Shown: positions 33,342-42,317 of the stretch, piece by piece
How positions within the stretch are numbered: position 1 is the stretch's first letter
How the letters are laid out: each line of letters begins with the position of its first letter
Source of the DNA: Microcaldota archaeon
GTDB taxonomy: Archaea; Micrarchaeota; Micrarchaeia; Micrarchaeales; Micrarchaeaceae
Length of the DNA stretch: 64,000 nucleotides
Assembly (NCBI GenBank): GCA_021827995.1
Contig: JAKATK010000001.1
Location: 1 to 64,000 of the forward strand
Direction: 5' to 3'
Made by a program: the position numbers and the translations under genes
Notes under the pieces: model-generated
What the model saw: the letters and a program-made list of their open reading frames with translations, nothing else
Told to the model about the DNA's origin: nothing
Database searches by the model: none

Positions 33342-34307
33342 TTATGTAAAGAGGGGCGGTGGATTGGTGCTATTGGTATCAGTACCGTTATATGGTGTGT
33401 TGCCTATTGTGAATAAGGCAAACAGTCCATCGCAAGTCTCACCACTCATATAAGCATTTAAAAGGTAGGTACCTTTGGTTGCATTTGCGGCTACAGAGAA
33501 TGTTGCATTTACAATGGTTGATTGGTTTTGCTTTAGTAGCTCATATTTTGGTTGTAAAGTTATATTGATTCCAGTATGTGTATAATTTGTAAAAACAATA
33601 CTCACGCTATGTGGTGCATATTTTGAAACATCATGGCATCCTATTTCTTCTCCACCACCAGGTCCTTGTAAATGAACAGCGGTACAGCCACGATAAAGTG
33701 CAATCTTAGTTTCACCTATTGGTAGAGATTTAACCGTGAAGCTTGTGTTTTTAGTAAGTGTGAGTTCTGTACCATTTGGGAATGTGATTGTTGAACCATT
33801 ATAAACCGTTATATTGCCGTTTCTGTGCGGAATAGAGCCATTGTAAGTCACTGTATTATTCTGGTACTTTATAAGTAGTGCATTTATCTGAGTTATGGAC
33901 TGATTAACAATCTCGCGGGAGATATGCATTAGATAGATGTTGTTTGATATATTCGCCGTTGGCGCATTACGCGTATTATTATGCAAATTAAGTCCCTGCC
34001 TATAAACCAGGAAACTTATAACACCAGTATGGCCTGGCTGTACAAGAAATCCAGTCGGTTGATTTGATATGTTGTATGTCTTTATACCACCTGCAGTGCC
34101 TAAATATTTAACAAATGTATAAACTCCAATTAGCGCCGTAGGGCAAGATGAACCACCGTAGCTTGCAGGTACGATCTCCTGCGCCTGGCCACCCTGCCCC
34201 AACTGTGGGCTACCTTGCCCAAACAATGTGTAAGATACTGTAATCACTGCTGCAACCGCTACCGCTATCGCAACGACTGCATACAGGTAAACCCTCTTCT
34301 TCATCAT
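33342..34307 (-). CDS. Membrane-anchored extracellular glycoprotein (cassette copy 2)
   Basis: Unrecognised family. A basic start MMKKRVYLYAVV leads to one TM helix (residues 5-29), then QLGQGGQAQEIVPAS and a 270-residue beta-rich outside domain with about twenty N-glycosylation sequons and four cysteines. It is a paralogue of the protein at 35988-36974: the first 50 residues are almost identical, and later blocks such as EIGCHDVSKYAPHSVS align with EIGCRGVPKSAPHNVS. It lies 15 bp before the truncated G1-like gene. AT-rich codon use sets it apart from flanking metabolic genes. A surface or substrate-holding role beside the peptidase is inference. Confidence 0.65.
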   Translation of the reverse strand: MMKKRVYLYAVVAIAVAVAAVITVSYTLFGQGSPQLGQGGQAQEIVPASYGGSSCPTALIGVYTFVKYLGTAGGIKTYNISNQPTGFLVQPGHTGVISFLVYRQGLNLHNNTRNAPTANISNNIYLMHISREIVNQSITQINALLIKYQNNTVTYNGSIPHRNGNITVYNGSTITFPNGTELTLTKNTSFTVKSLPIGETKIALYRGCTAVHLQGPGGGEEIGCHDVSKYAPHSVSIVFTNYTHTGINITLQPKYELLKQNQSTIVNATFSVAANATKGTYLLNAYMSGETCDGLFALFTIGNTPYNGTDTNSTNPPPLFT

Positions 34308-34371
34308 ACCAATTCAACTTCACTGCTAATCCATAAAAGCGTTGCGAGGGGGGCGTGTAGTCAAGTAAATG
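34159..34371. repeat. Cassette direct repeat, copy 2 (about 213 bp)
   Basis: Nearly identical to 36826-37042. It includes the first 50 codons of the glycoprotein gene, its start region and about 60 bp upstream, ending CGTGTAGTCAAGTAAATG. The left part of this copy also supplies the last three codons and TGA of the long G1 gene, showing where the duplicated unit was joined. Confidence 0.85.
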
Positions 34372-35968
34372 AGGCCGAAAGGGAAACCGAGAGCGCGTTG
34401 AAGACCGTCACGTTTGCTATGCTTGAGTTCACGACGAGCGGCGCGCTCTCGTTGTCCGTAGCCTGCAGCATGAAACGGTATGTGCCGGTCTGGTAATTCG
34501 GCTTGGTGTAGAAGATGGCCGTACTGGACTGCGCCTCACCGAAGGCCGTGCCGTGGCCTGGCAGCGCGTTCGCCTCCGCCGCAGACATGCCGCAGTCGAC
34601 ATGCACCACGCACGGAAGGCCGCTGCCGAGAAGGGAGCCCGTGCCCGGTATTGTAAGGTTCGACTGGTTCGGCGCTTCGGCGTACCACTGGTACCTGTAC
34701 GGCTTTTTGCCGCCGGCCGCGATCCCGGTTATCGTGGTATTGAAGCCCTTGTCCATCGCGGCCTTGAGTGGCGATATGTCCGCTGCGAAGACGGAGACAT
34801 TTATGACAGAGGAGTTGATGGATTCGGTCTTGTCAAACGAATCGTTGGCACGCAAAACGTATGAGTAAGTGCCGCCTTTTGTAGAGGAATTGGTTTGAAC
34901 AATGCATACGTTAGTGCCTGCGTATGCGCCACAGCTCGGTGCATTTGATAGGAACGCCCTGCTGCCCGGCGCTTTCTCAAACCAATCGTATCTGTAAGTG
35001 TAGTTACCATTGCCCCCAATGGCAGTGTCGATGGTTGCGGTCGCATTCCAGTAGGTCACCGGCTTTATCGTGTAGCTCCCTCCAGCCGGCACCACTTTGC
35101 TGGAAGCGTTAAGTCGTGGGCCGACCCGGAAATTGTATATCTTGAATGCAGTTCCGTTATCCTGAAGCGGCGATGGTATGGATGTGTTGGACATAGCCGC
35201 TATAGTTTGATTGGTGTACATTGTAAGATTTATGATAAAACTACTGTTTAGCAGATGGCTCAGGGCATGTGAGCTAAAGTTAGTAGAAAAACTACAATTA
35301 AAGAAGGTCGCATTTATAAAATTGGTTAAAGTTCCATTCAAACAGGTAGTCAGTGGGCAAATCTGTGGTCTTTCATCTATCCATTCAATTGATGTATTTG
35401 CACTCAAAGCATAGCTTGCGGGTGTATAAGCAATGGTGCTATTTTTTTTACCTGTGTTAACATCTATTATTGTAATATTCCACGTAGTTTTATTGAGCGT
35501 TAGATTTTGATTGGTGACATTTATAGTCGCGAACATGTCATCTCCTGAATTCACGGGGAAGAGATTCTGCGCGCCATTATTCAAGTGGACGAACTCGTAC
35601 CATGTGTAATATTGGGAGGGTGGGCATTTCAATCCGAATATGCCCAAACTGCATTTATAGAAAGATTCTGTTCCTACTTGTACCAAATCTCCCGAATTAA
35701 AATAACCTCCAAGCCCGACCCATTGCACTGAATATCTAGATGTTGTGCTGTTCATTGCAGGCTGCACAAACCAATTGCCATACAAATGGGTAACCTGCCC
35801 CGCCTGATATGGAATAAATGGCCCAGCAACGTAGCCAGACCATATTTTGCTGGTTTGTGATGATATCTTCGATGGATACGTAGTCTGACTAAAGAAAGAG
35901 AACGTTAACACTACCAAAAACATACATTGGACAGGTTTCAGCGTTCTTGGCTGCACTAATTTACACAT
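34361..35968 (-). CDS. G1-like (eqolisin) acid peptidase with Ig-like repeats
   Basis: A 535-residue secreted protein. A signal helix (residues 15-30) is followed by a G1-family peptidase domain: KIWSGYVAGP, QWVGLGGYFNSGDLVQVG with Q97 as the catalytic-Gln equivalent, YTWYEFVHLN, PVNSGDDMFA, and NTSIEWIDERPQ with E195 in the place of catalytic Glu136. Residues 300-535 form two or three beta-sandwich repeats, each built around YRYDWFEKAP or YRYQWYAEAP, like PKD/Ig modules. G1 peptidases act at low pH, which fits an acidophile. It starts 20 bp after the upstream glycoprotein gene. No pro-peptide is evident. Confidence 0.72.
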   Translation of the reverse strand: MCKLVQPRTLKPVQCMFLVVLTFSFFSQTTYPSKISSQTSKIWSGYVAGPFIPYQAGQVTHLYGNWFVQPAMNSTTSRYSVQWVGLGGYFNSGDLVQVGTESFYKCSLGIFGLKCPPSQYYTWYEFVHLNNGAQNLFPVNSGDDMFATINVTNQNLTLNKTTWNITIIDVNTGKKNSTIAYTPASYALSANTSIEWIDERPQICPLTTCLNGTLTNFINATFFNCSFSTNFSSHALSHLLNSSFIINLTMYTNQTIAAMSNTSIPSPLQDNGTAFKIYNFRVGPRLNASSKVVPAGGSYTIKPVTYWNATATIDTAIGGNGNYTYRYDWFEKAPGSRAFLSNAPSCGAYAGTNVCIVQTNSSTKGGTYSYVLRANDSFDKTESINSSVINVSVFAADISPLKAAMDKGFNTTITGIAAGGKKPYRYQWYAEAPNQSNLTIPGTGSLLGSGLPCVVHVDCGMSAAEANALPGHGTAFGEAQSSTAIFYTKPNYQTGTYRFMLQATDNESAPLVVNSSIANVTVFNALSVSLSASFT

Positions 35969-35987
35969 TAAAACATTAAGCTAACCT

Positions 35988-36974
35988 TTACGGTGGTATG
36001 ATATTTGGTATGCCATTAGTGCCATCGTATGGTTTGTAGCCTATTGTCAATAAAGCAAACAAACCCTCACAGTACTCCTTGCTCGTGTGAATGCCTAATA
36101 GGTATGTCCCGTATGTTGCGTTTGGAGCCACAGAAACTGTTGCATTTACTATTATTGACTGGTTAGCTGTCAACAGTTCATGTTCTGGCTGTAAAGTTAT
36201 GTTAACACCTGGATGGGTATAGTTTGTGTATCCAACGCTCACGTTATGCGGCGCGGATTTGGGCACGCCACGGCATCCGATTTCTTTGCCACCACCAGAC
36301 AGATAGACAGTTGTGCAACCTTGATAAGATATAATAGTTGTTTTACCTACCGGTACAGTCAGAACATCAAAGCTAATATTTTTAGTAAAAGTTATCTTAG
36401 TACCGTTTGGAAATATGATTGTAGAACCATTTGCAATAGTCACGTTTTTATTAACTTCTGAAAGTATAGATTTATTGTAAATGATTGTTCCATAAACGCC
36501 ATTGAAAATAACTGTGCCATTTTTATACTTTATAACAGTGGAATTTGCCTCTGTTATGGTTAAATTGACAATTTCATGCGATACATGTGCTAAAGAGATA
36601 TAGTTTGATACATTTAATATTGGTACTTTGAGCGTAACGTTGGGCTGCCCAAACAAAATCTTGCTTATAGATACCTTAAAACTTATCACACCGGTGTCGC
36701 CCGGAGCTATGAGGAACCCTGCAGGTTGGTTTGAGATATTATATAAGCTTAGAGCTTTAACAACCTTTAGATACGTAACTGTACTGTAGAACCCAGGGGA
36801 TCCTGCAGGGCATGCAGCGCCGGTATAGCTTGCAGGTACGATCTCCTGCGCCTGGCCACCCTGCCCCAACTGTGGGCTACCTTGCCCAAACAACGTGTAA
36901 GATACTATAATCACTGCCGCAGCCGCTACCGCTATCGCGACCACTGCATACAGGTAAGCCCTCTTCTTCATCAT
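35988..36974 (-). CDS. Membrane-anchored extracellular glycoprotein (cassette copy 1)
   Basis: Paralogue (328 residues) of the protein at 33342-34307 with the same basic start, TM helix (residues 5-29) and QLGQGGQAQEIVPAS linker. The outside domain has about twenty sequons, four cysteines and the shared block KEIGCRGVPKSAPHNVSVGYTNYTHPGVN. It is the first gene of the upstream, intact cassette copy; the long G1-like gene follows after 20 bp. Between the shared ends the two paralogues have diverged considerably, so the duplication is not recent except for the conserved 5' 210 bp. Function unknown. Confidence 0.65.
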   Translation of the reverse strand: MMKKRAYLYAVVAIAVAAAAVIIVSYTLFGQGSPQLGQGGQAQEIVPASYTGAACPAGSPGFYSTVTYLKVVKALSLYNISNQPAGFLIAPGDTGVISFKVSISKILFGQPNVTLKVPILNVSNYISLAHVSHEIVNLTITEANSTVIKYKNGTVIFNGVYGTIIYNKSILSEVNKNVTIANGSTIIFPNGTKITFTKNISFDVLTVPVGKTTIISYQGCTTVYLSGGGKEIGCRGVPKSAPHNVSVGYTNYTHPGVNITLQPEHELLTANQSIIVNATVSVAPNATYGTYLLGIHTSKEYCEGLFALLTIGYKPYDGTNGIPNIIPP

Positions 36975-37042
36975 ACCAATTCAACTTCACTGCTAACCCG
37001 TAAAAGCGTTGCGGGGGGGTGGGGCGTGTAGTCAAGTAAATG
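36826..37042. repeat. Cassette direct repeat, copy 1 (about 217 bp)
   Basis: Direct repeat of 34159-34371 with only a few base changes and a short G-run difference. It covers the 5' end of the glycoprotein gene and 65 bp upstream. The TCAAGTAAATG at its outer end no longer closes a recognisable G1 gene, since a different gene remnant adjoins it. Confidence 0.85.
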
Positions 37043-37072
37043 GCGCGTATGCCTCGCCTGATATCAGTCATA

Positions 37073-37291
37073 TCACAAAACAGATACCAGTACCCGTCCT
37101 GCATACGTGCTCAGCTGCGGCGCCTCATTCGCAGTCTTGCAGTTGGACGCAATCTCGTTCATCGGCAGGAAGCCCATGTAGACGGTTACGTTCGTGTTTG
37201 CCGGTGCGCCCTCGGCGAGTTTCAGCCAGTAGGCCGTATCAGTGGAAGCGTTGGAATTGCCGGACTCCAGTCGCGATGGCACGACGAACAA
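37073..37291 (-). pseudogene. Remnant of a secreted surface protein
   Basis: A 72-codon open piece (extendable upstream in frame to about 37345, without a start codon) between the cassette repeat and the aldehyde dehydrogenase. TDTAYWLKLAEGAPANTNVTVYMGFLP and EAPQLSTYAGRV resemble DUF2341-like modules of archaeal surface proteins. There is no signal peptide and no complete domain, so it looks like the 3' scar of a larger gene destroyed when the cassette arrived. The rest of the 320-bp interval 37043-37360 contains nothing else I can support. Confidence 0.45.
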
Positions 37292-37360
37292 GCGTTGGTA
37301 TAACCCAATGCCGGTACATTCACGTATCAGAGCCGTGCATTCTCCGCTCCTCTCCGCCGC

Positions 37361-38896
37361 TCACTCCTTGTCGCCGTAGACGACGTAGTACCAGGGCTTC
37401 CTGGCCATGCCGGTCTGGTCTACGTATATGTGTTTCACCTGCGTGAAGTCCTCGAAGGCGTAAGTCGATAGGTCCTTGCCGAAGCCGCTCTGCTTGTAGC
37501 CGCCGTGCGGCATCTCAGAGGCGAGGACGCCGTGCTCATTTATCCAGACGGTGCCGAACCTCAACCTGCTCGCCACGTCCATCGTCTTCGTTATGTCTGA
37601 GCCCCAGACCGAAGCGGCCAGGCCGTATATCACGTCGTTGGCCTTCTCCACCGCCTCGTCTACCGTCTTGTAGCTCATCACCGATAGCACAGGCCCGAAG
37701 ATCTCCTCCTGGCATATGCGCATCTTCTGGTCCACGTCCCCGAATATCGTCGGCTCGAAGAAGAAGCCCTTCTTGAGCTTGGCCGGTCTCTTGCCGCCGA
37801 AGACCAGCTTCGCGCCCTGGTCTATGCCGGACCTGACGTACTCCTCGGTGCGGTCGCGCTGCCTGGCCGATATGAGCGGCCCCATGTCGGTCTTCTCGCT
37901 CATCGGGTCGCCTATGCGTATCTTCGCAGCCTTCTTGGCCAGTGCCGACACGAACTGGTCGTACGACTTCTCGTGCACGTACACCCTGGTTGTGGCCGTG
38001 CAGTCCTGAGCGTTGTTCCAGAAAGCGCTGACTATGGCGCCCTCCGTCGCTGCCTCCAGCGATGCGTCCGGCAGGACCACGAGCGGCGCCTTTCCGCCGA
38101 GTTCGAGATGCACCCGCTTTATATTGATTGACGCAGACTGCATTATGTTCTTGCCTGTCGTGACGTCGCCCGTGAGCGCCACCATGTCCACATTCTTGCT
38201 CATCGCCAGCCCAGACCCGACTATCTCGCCCGGCCCGGTCACGACGTTGAGCACGCCCTTCGGTAGCAGGCCGTTGACAGTCTTGGCGAACTCAAGAAGC
38301 GTGAGCGGCGTGTAGCTCGCAGGCTTTATGACAAGGGTGTTGCCTGCGGCCAGCGCGGGCGCTATCTTCCATATAGCTATATAGAGCGGGTAGTTCCACG
38401 GCACTATCGCTCCGACAACGCCTATAGGCTCGCGCTTTATCATGCTCAGGCCTATGCCGGAGAAGTTCGCGACAGACTTGCCCTCCAGGTTCCTCGCAGC
38501 GCCGGCGAAGAAGCGCAGATTGTCTATTATGAAAGGCATGTCCGAGTCCCTGCTGTACTTTATGGTCTTGCCCACGTTCCTGGTCTCCAGTTCAGCCAGG
38601 CGCATGAGCTGCTTCTCGACCATCTCAGCCATCTTCCATAGTATCACGGACCTCTCTGCCGGGGTCTTGTTCGACCACACGCCGCTGTCGAAGGCGGTCC
38701 TTGCAGCGTCGATTGCAGCATCAATTTCCTCTTTGCCGCCATTGGCTACCTTGGCGATCGGTTCCTCTGTCGCCGGGTTTATAACGTCGAAAGTCGCCCC
38801 GGATTTCGCATCCCTCCACTCGCCGTCTATCAGCATCTTGTAGCTCGGTATTGCCATCGGCTCACCAGTGATACGCACGATTGTTCCTTGTGCCAT
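37361..38896 (-). CDS. Aldehyde dehydrogenase (aminobutyraldehyde/betaine-aldehyde type)
   Basis: An NAD-dependent aldehyde dehydrogenase of about 511 residues. The Glu base is in VHLELGGKAPLVVL, the nucleophile Cys in WNNAQDCTATTRVYVH, and the NAD loop in ALTGDVTTGKNIM. QDCTATTR and the C-terminal MPHGGYKQSGFGKDLS resemble gamma-aminobutyraldehyde dehydrogenases (PatD-like). The final 20 residues (VDQTGMARKPWYYVVYGDKE) are an extension. ATG 38896 is chosen over GTG 38908. It is divergent from the class III aminotransferase with a 174-bp gap, so the two could serve one amine-degradation route. Confidence 0.92.
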   Translation of the reverse strand: MAQGTIVRITGEPMAIPSYKMLIDGEWRDAKSGATFDVINPATEEPIAKVANGGKEEIDAAIDAARTAFDSGVWSNKTPAERSVILWKMAEMVEKQLMRLAELETRNVGKTIKYSRDSDMPFIIDNLRFFAGAARNLEGKSVANFSGIGLSMIKREPIGVVGAIVPWNYPLYIAIWKIAPALAAGNTLVIKPASYTPLTLLEFAKTVNGLLPKGVLNVVTGPGEIVGSGLAMSKNVDMVALTGDVTTGKNIMQSASINIKRVHLELGGKAPLVVLPDASLEAATEGAIVSAFWNNAQDCTATTRVYVHEKSYDQFVSALAKKAAKIRIGDPMSEKTDMGPLISARQRDRTEEYVRSGIDQGAKLVFGGKRPAKLKKGFFFEPTIFGDVDQKMRICQEEIFGPVLSVMSYKTVDEAVEKANDVIYGLAASVWGSDITKTMDVASRLRFGTVWINEHGVLASEMPHGGYKQSGFGKDLSTYAFEDFTQVKHIYVDQTGMARKPWYYVVYGDKE

Positions 38897-39070
38897 GCTT
38901 GGCCGCACCCGCGCAGAGCGCGGTGCTGTTGCTCGCAGTATTGTCCGCAGTGTCTATTCCAGCATGAGCTTATAAGAACCTTATGCACAATCATTGACAG
39001 CGCGGCAGGAACGTGGGCGTTGCTCGTTGGCCGAGCGCCCGCGTAGTCTGGCCGTGCGTCTGGTGACCGC

Positions 39071-40405
39071 ATGGTAAAGCTGACCAATAAGACGAAAAAG
39101 CTCGTTGCGCGTGACAGGAAGTTCCTGCTTAGCCAGCCGAGGATGCCGTACACGTTCGCTGCCGACAGGGGTGACGGCGATTACGCATACGACATAGAGG
39201 GCAACAGGTTCATAGACTTCTCAAGCTTCATCGGCGTCTACAACATGGGCGTGAACTCCGACAAGAAGGTCAGGGAGGCGATAAAGAAGCAGCTCGACAA
39301 GTTGATGCACCCGGCGCTGCTGGAGTTCTACGCGGAGCTGCCCGTGGACTTCGCCGAGCTCCTGTCCGGCATGATGCCGCGCGCCGGCTGGAAGTTCTTC
39401 TTCTCGAATTCTGGCGCCGAGGCCAACGAGGCAGCGATAAAGTTCGCTAACCTGTTCACAGGCCGCCAGTATACCATGGCATTCTACAACTCCTTCCACG
39501 GCAGGACATCCGGCACGCTGTCGCTGACGAGCTCGAAGATAGTCCACAGGGAGCACTTCGGGCCATTCACGAACACGATCCACGTGCCATTCCCGTACTG
39601 CTACAGGTGCCCGTTCGGCCAGGAGTATCCTGGCTGCGGCCTCGCATGCATAGACTACATAAGGAAGCAGCCGCTGTCAAAGGAGGTGGGCCCCAATGAG
39701 GTCGCCGCATTCTTCGCCGAGCCTGTGCAGGGAGAGGGCGGCTACATCGTGCCGCCCATGGACTACTACAGGGAGCTCAAGCGCCTCCTCGAAGAGCACG
39801 GCATACTTCTCGTATCGGACGAGGTGCAGGCAGGTTACATGCGCACTGGCAAGTTCCTGGCAATGGACAACTTCGGAGTGGTCGCGGATATCTACACGAT
39901 GGCGAAGGCCATAGGCGCCGGCCTCCCTCTGGGTGCTACCATTACGAGAGCTTCTCTCGGTGACATACCACCTGGTGCTCACGCGAACACCTACGGCGGC
40001 AATCTCGCTGTCATAGCGGGCGCATTCGAGCAGCTCAAGGGCGTTAGAGCGAACAGGGCAAAATTGGAGAGCGAGATAAAGTCTAAGGGCGCCTTCGCGC
40101 TCAAGAGGCTAGCGGAGATGCGCGAGAAGTACCAGATAGTCGGCGACGCCAGGGGCATAGGGCTCATGCTTGCCATAGAGCTCGTCAAGGACAAGAAGGG
40201 CAAGGAACCGGCAGTGCATGAACGCGAGCTCATACTGAAGGACGCCTTCGACAACGGCTTGATACTCCTTGGCGCCGGCCAGTCGGCCATACGCCTGGTA
40301 CCGCCTGTCACAATCAGTCACGAAAACCTGGCCAAGGGCCTTGATATCCTGGAGCAGTCGGTGAAGCGCGCCAACGCCGAGACGCTCAAGGGGCGCTCCC
40401 GATAG
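39071..40405 (+). CDS. Class III aminotransferase (GABA/diamine aminotransferase-like)
   Basis: A PLP fold-type I, class III enzyme of 444 residues. PLP-phosphate site FFSNSGAEANEAAIKFA, the stacking residue in NSFHGRTSGTLS, the Asp of LVSDEVQAGYMRTG and the Schiff-base lysine in IYTMAKAIGAGLPLGATI are all present. It resembles archaeal GABA and broad omega-amino-acid aminotransferases. An additional CYRCPFGQEYPGCGLAC segment has four cysteines, typical of the archaeal GabT-like branch. Together with the flanking aldehyde dehydrogenases it could turn diamines or GABA into succinate. The exact amine donor is not resolved. Confidence 0.9.
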   Translation: MVKLTNKTKKLVARDRKFLLSQPRMPYTFAADRGDGDYAYDIEGNRFIDFSSFIGVYNMGVNSDKKVREAIKKQLDKLMHPALLEFYAELPVDFAELLSGMMPRAGWKFFFSNSGAEANEAAIKFANLFTGRQYTMAFYNSFHGRTSGTLSLTSSKIVHREHFGPFTNTIHVPFPYCYRCPFGQEYPGCGLACIDYIRKQPLSKEVGPNEVAAFFAEPVQGEGGYIVPPMDYYRELKRLLEEHGILLVSDEVQAGYMRTGKFLAMDNFGVVADIYTMAKAIGAGLPLGATITRASLGDIPPGAHANTYGGNLAVIAGAFEQLKGVRANRAKLESEIKSKGAFALKRLAEMREKYQIVGDARGIGLMLAIELVKDKKGKEPAVHERELILKDAFDNGLILLGAGQSAIRLVPPVTISHENLAKGLDILEQSVKRANAETLKGRSR

Positions 40406-40484
40406 GCCGGCAATGCCTACCAGGTATGACGCCGATGCGAGAGCGCTTCAACAAAACCAGCGCGTTCGCCACAGTGCAAAACGG

Positions 40485-40928
40485 CTAGGCAGTCGTCGAT
40501 TCAATACGTCTATACCTGTAGTGCTTTATTATGCTGAACTCTATCACTGCGGCTGCCGCGCATATCGTGACGACGCCACCTACGACCGCCGTCGCAAAGG
40601 CCAGTCCAGCAGCCAGCGTGCCAGGCGATATCAACATCATTATCACTGCTTCCTGCACCGCCAGCACCGTAGCCGTCGTGTAAGCGCCTATGACGATTTG
40701 CAGGGTGTGCCTGCCCCTCTGCCACAGCCTACCGATCTTAACCCAGTCCTCGTCCACGTTACTGCGGTATTTCTTGGCCGCTCTCATCATGTTGTTTGTG
40801 GAGATCGCTTCGTATTCAGAGAACCTGTGAGTCTCGTTGTCCTCTATGTCAATAAGCCTCTGCATGGCCTCAGACCTGTAGTCCTCAAGGCCCAGATCGA
40901 GGTCGCCTGGGCCCATAGCCGTAGTCAT
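40485..40928 (-). CDS. Small two-helix membrane protein, unknown
   Basis: Unrecognised. From ATG 40928 the product has 147 residues: an acidic N-terminal 70 residues (GPGDLDLGLEDYRSEAMQRL), then two hydrophobic segments (about 78-103 and 108-132), and a basic tail KHYRYRRIESTTA. The topology suggests both ends inside. A much longer in-frame upstream extension has no family-like sequence. It lies convergent with the aminotransferase gene. Nothing in its neighbours fixes a role. Confidence 0.6.
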   Translation of the reverse strand: MTTAMGPGDLDLGLEDYRSEAMQRLIDIEDNETHRFSEYEAISTNNMMRAAKKYRSNVDEDWVKIGRLWQRGRHTLQIVIGAYTTATVLAVQEAVIMMLISPGTLAAGLAFATAVVGGVVTICAAAAVIEFSIIKHYRYRRIESTTA

Positions 40929-41213
40929 TTTTACCACGCCCGCTATGCCAGCCGTATAAAGATAATACGCTAATGAGATATTAACAGATTGCGCATATGA
41001 CGGCGTTTGCGGCCTCGCGGCCGATAGCACAATCGATTGCAGGCCGCGTGCTGGCTATCCAATGCTATGCTCATAAAGGATTCTGTTCTGCAGTGGCGTT
41101 TGGCAAGGCCGGTACTATACATTGCACGCAGGCTCGCGGACAATGGCAGTCGGCGCGGTCATGTTAGCGCAACCAACCGCATCTATTCCAAACTGGCATC
41201 AACTAGCGATTCA

Positions 41214-42245
41214 TCAGCGGCGATCCTTCTTCCTCTTGCCCCGCCTTTTCTCGGATCCTGCCGTGGCGCTCGCTTTCGCGATCGCGTCCTTTATGCCCTG
41301 CATACCGAACGGTATCGGCATGCTGAGGTCGCCGCTCTCCGTCGGTATGAAGACCATGACGTTCTTGCCGGCAAGGCTTATCTCGTACATCATGTTGAGC
41401 GCCCTCAGCTGCATGGCCTTCGGGTAGGACTCGTACTTGCGTGCCGCCTCCAACATCTTGTCAGCCGCAAGCGACTCGCTCTCCGCCAGTATAACCCTGG
41501 CCTGCTTCTCCCTGTCTGAAGTGGCGACCCTCGCCATAGCGTTCTGCAGCTCCGCAGGTATCGCGACGTCGCGTATCTCTACCGATATCGCATCGATGCC
41601 CCAGCCGCTTATGCGCCCCTCAATGAGTTTCTGTATGTCCTTGCCCATAATGTCCCTGCCTGCGAGCATGTCCGCCAGCAGGCTCTTGCCTATCACGTCA
41701 CGCATCGCCGTCTGCGATGCCAGGAGCACGGAGTCGTAGTAGGACTGCACGTTGAGTATGGCGCTCTGAGGGTTCTTCACCTGCCAGAATAGTATCGCGT
41801 CCACGTCGACAGGTACGTTGTCCTTCGTGAGCGTCCTCTCCGCCTTGAACGAGGTGCTTATGACCCTAGTGTCGACCTTTATCGGTGTGGTGTCTACGAG
41901 CGGTATTATCAGGTACAGGCCAGGCCCTATGATGCCTACGTATCTGCCAAGCCTGAGCACGGCCATCCTGTTCCACTGGCTGAGCACCCTTATCGAGAGA
42001 GCGAGCACTATAAGCGCAGCGAAAAGCAGCATAATGATGGCTATGAACCCATTGTATGTCAGCGCATAGGCTATCAGCGCTATCACGAGCACTATTATTA
42101 CGTCTGCCAGTACCGCCTTCATCGAGTCGTATGCAGACGATTGCCGGCCCGCATGCGCCTCATTCGCCGCGTGCTGTGGCGTATCCGTGGCTCTCGGGGA
42201 TTCGCGAACCTGCGATGCCTCGCCGTCATGCGCTTCAGCAGCCAT
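41214..42245 (-). CDS. Slipin/stomatin SPFH-domain membrane protein
   Basis: A 343-residue SPFH protein. An acidic 40-residue leader precedes two adjacent membrane segments (about 45-90), then the SPFH domain with VLRLGRYVGIIGPGLYLIIPLVD, DNVPVDVDAILFWQVKNPQSA and the coiled-coil part DREKQARVILAESESLAADKMLEAA. The tail is basic (KRRGKRKKDRR). Slipins form oligomers in membranes and usually pair with an NfeD-type protease. Here the gene upstream encodes a different, HExxH metallopeptidase. The 72-bp spacing and strand suggest one operon. Confidence 0.9.
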   Translation of the reverse strand: MAAEAHDGEASQVRESPRATDTPQHAANEAHAGRQSSAYDSMKAVLADVIIVLVIALIAYALTYNGFIAIIMLLFAALIVLALSIRVLSQWNRMAVLRLGRYVGIIGPGLYLIIPLVDTTPIKVDTRVISTSFKAERTLTKDNVPVDVDAILFWQVKNPQSAILNVQSYYDSVLLASQTAMRDVIGKSLLADMLAGRDIMGKDIQKLIEGRISGWGIDAISVEIRDVAIPAELQNAMARVATSDREKQARVILAESESLAADKMLEAARKYESYPKAMQLRALNMMYEISLAGKNVMVFIPTESGDLSMPIPFGMQGIKDAIAKASATAGSEKRRGKRKKDRR

Positions 42246-42317
42246 GCAATCACTAGTGCGTCACAACGTCCATATAGACACGCATGAACGGCCCGATGGC
42301 ATGTGCGCAGCTTGCGC

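Noticed and set aside
40413-40973. 186-codon plus-strand frame opposite the small membrane protein
   Set aside because: Rich in Arg/His and without hydrophobic or family pattern, while the minus-strand frame has two clear membrane helices.
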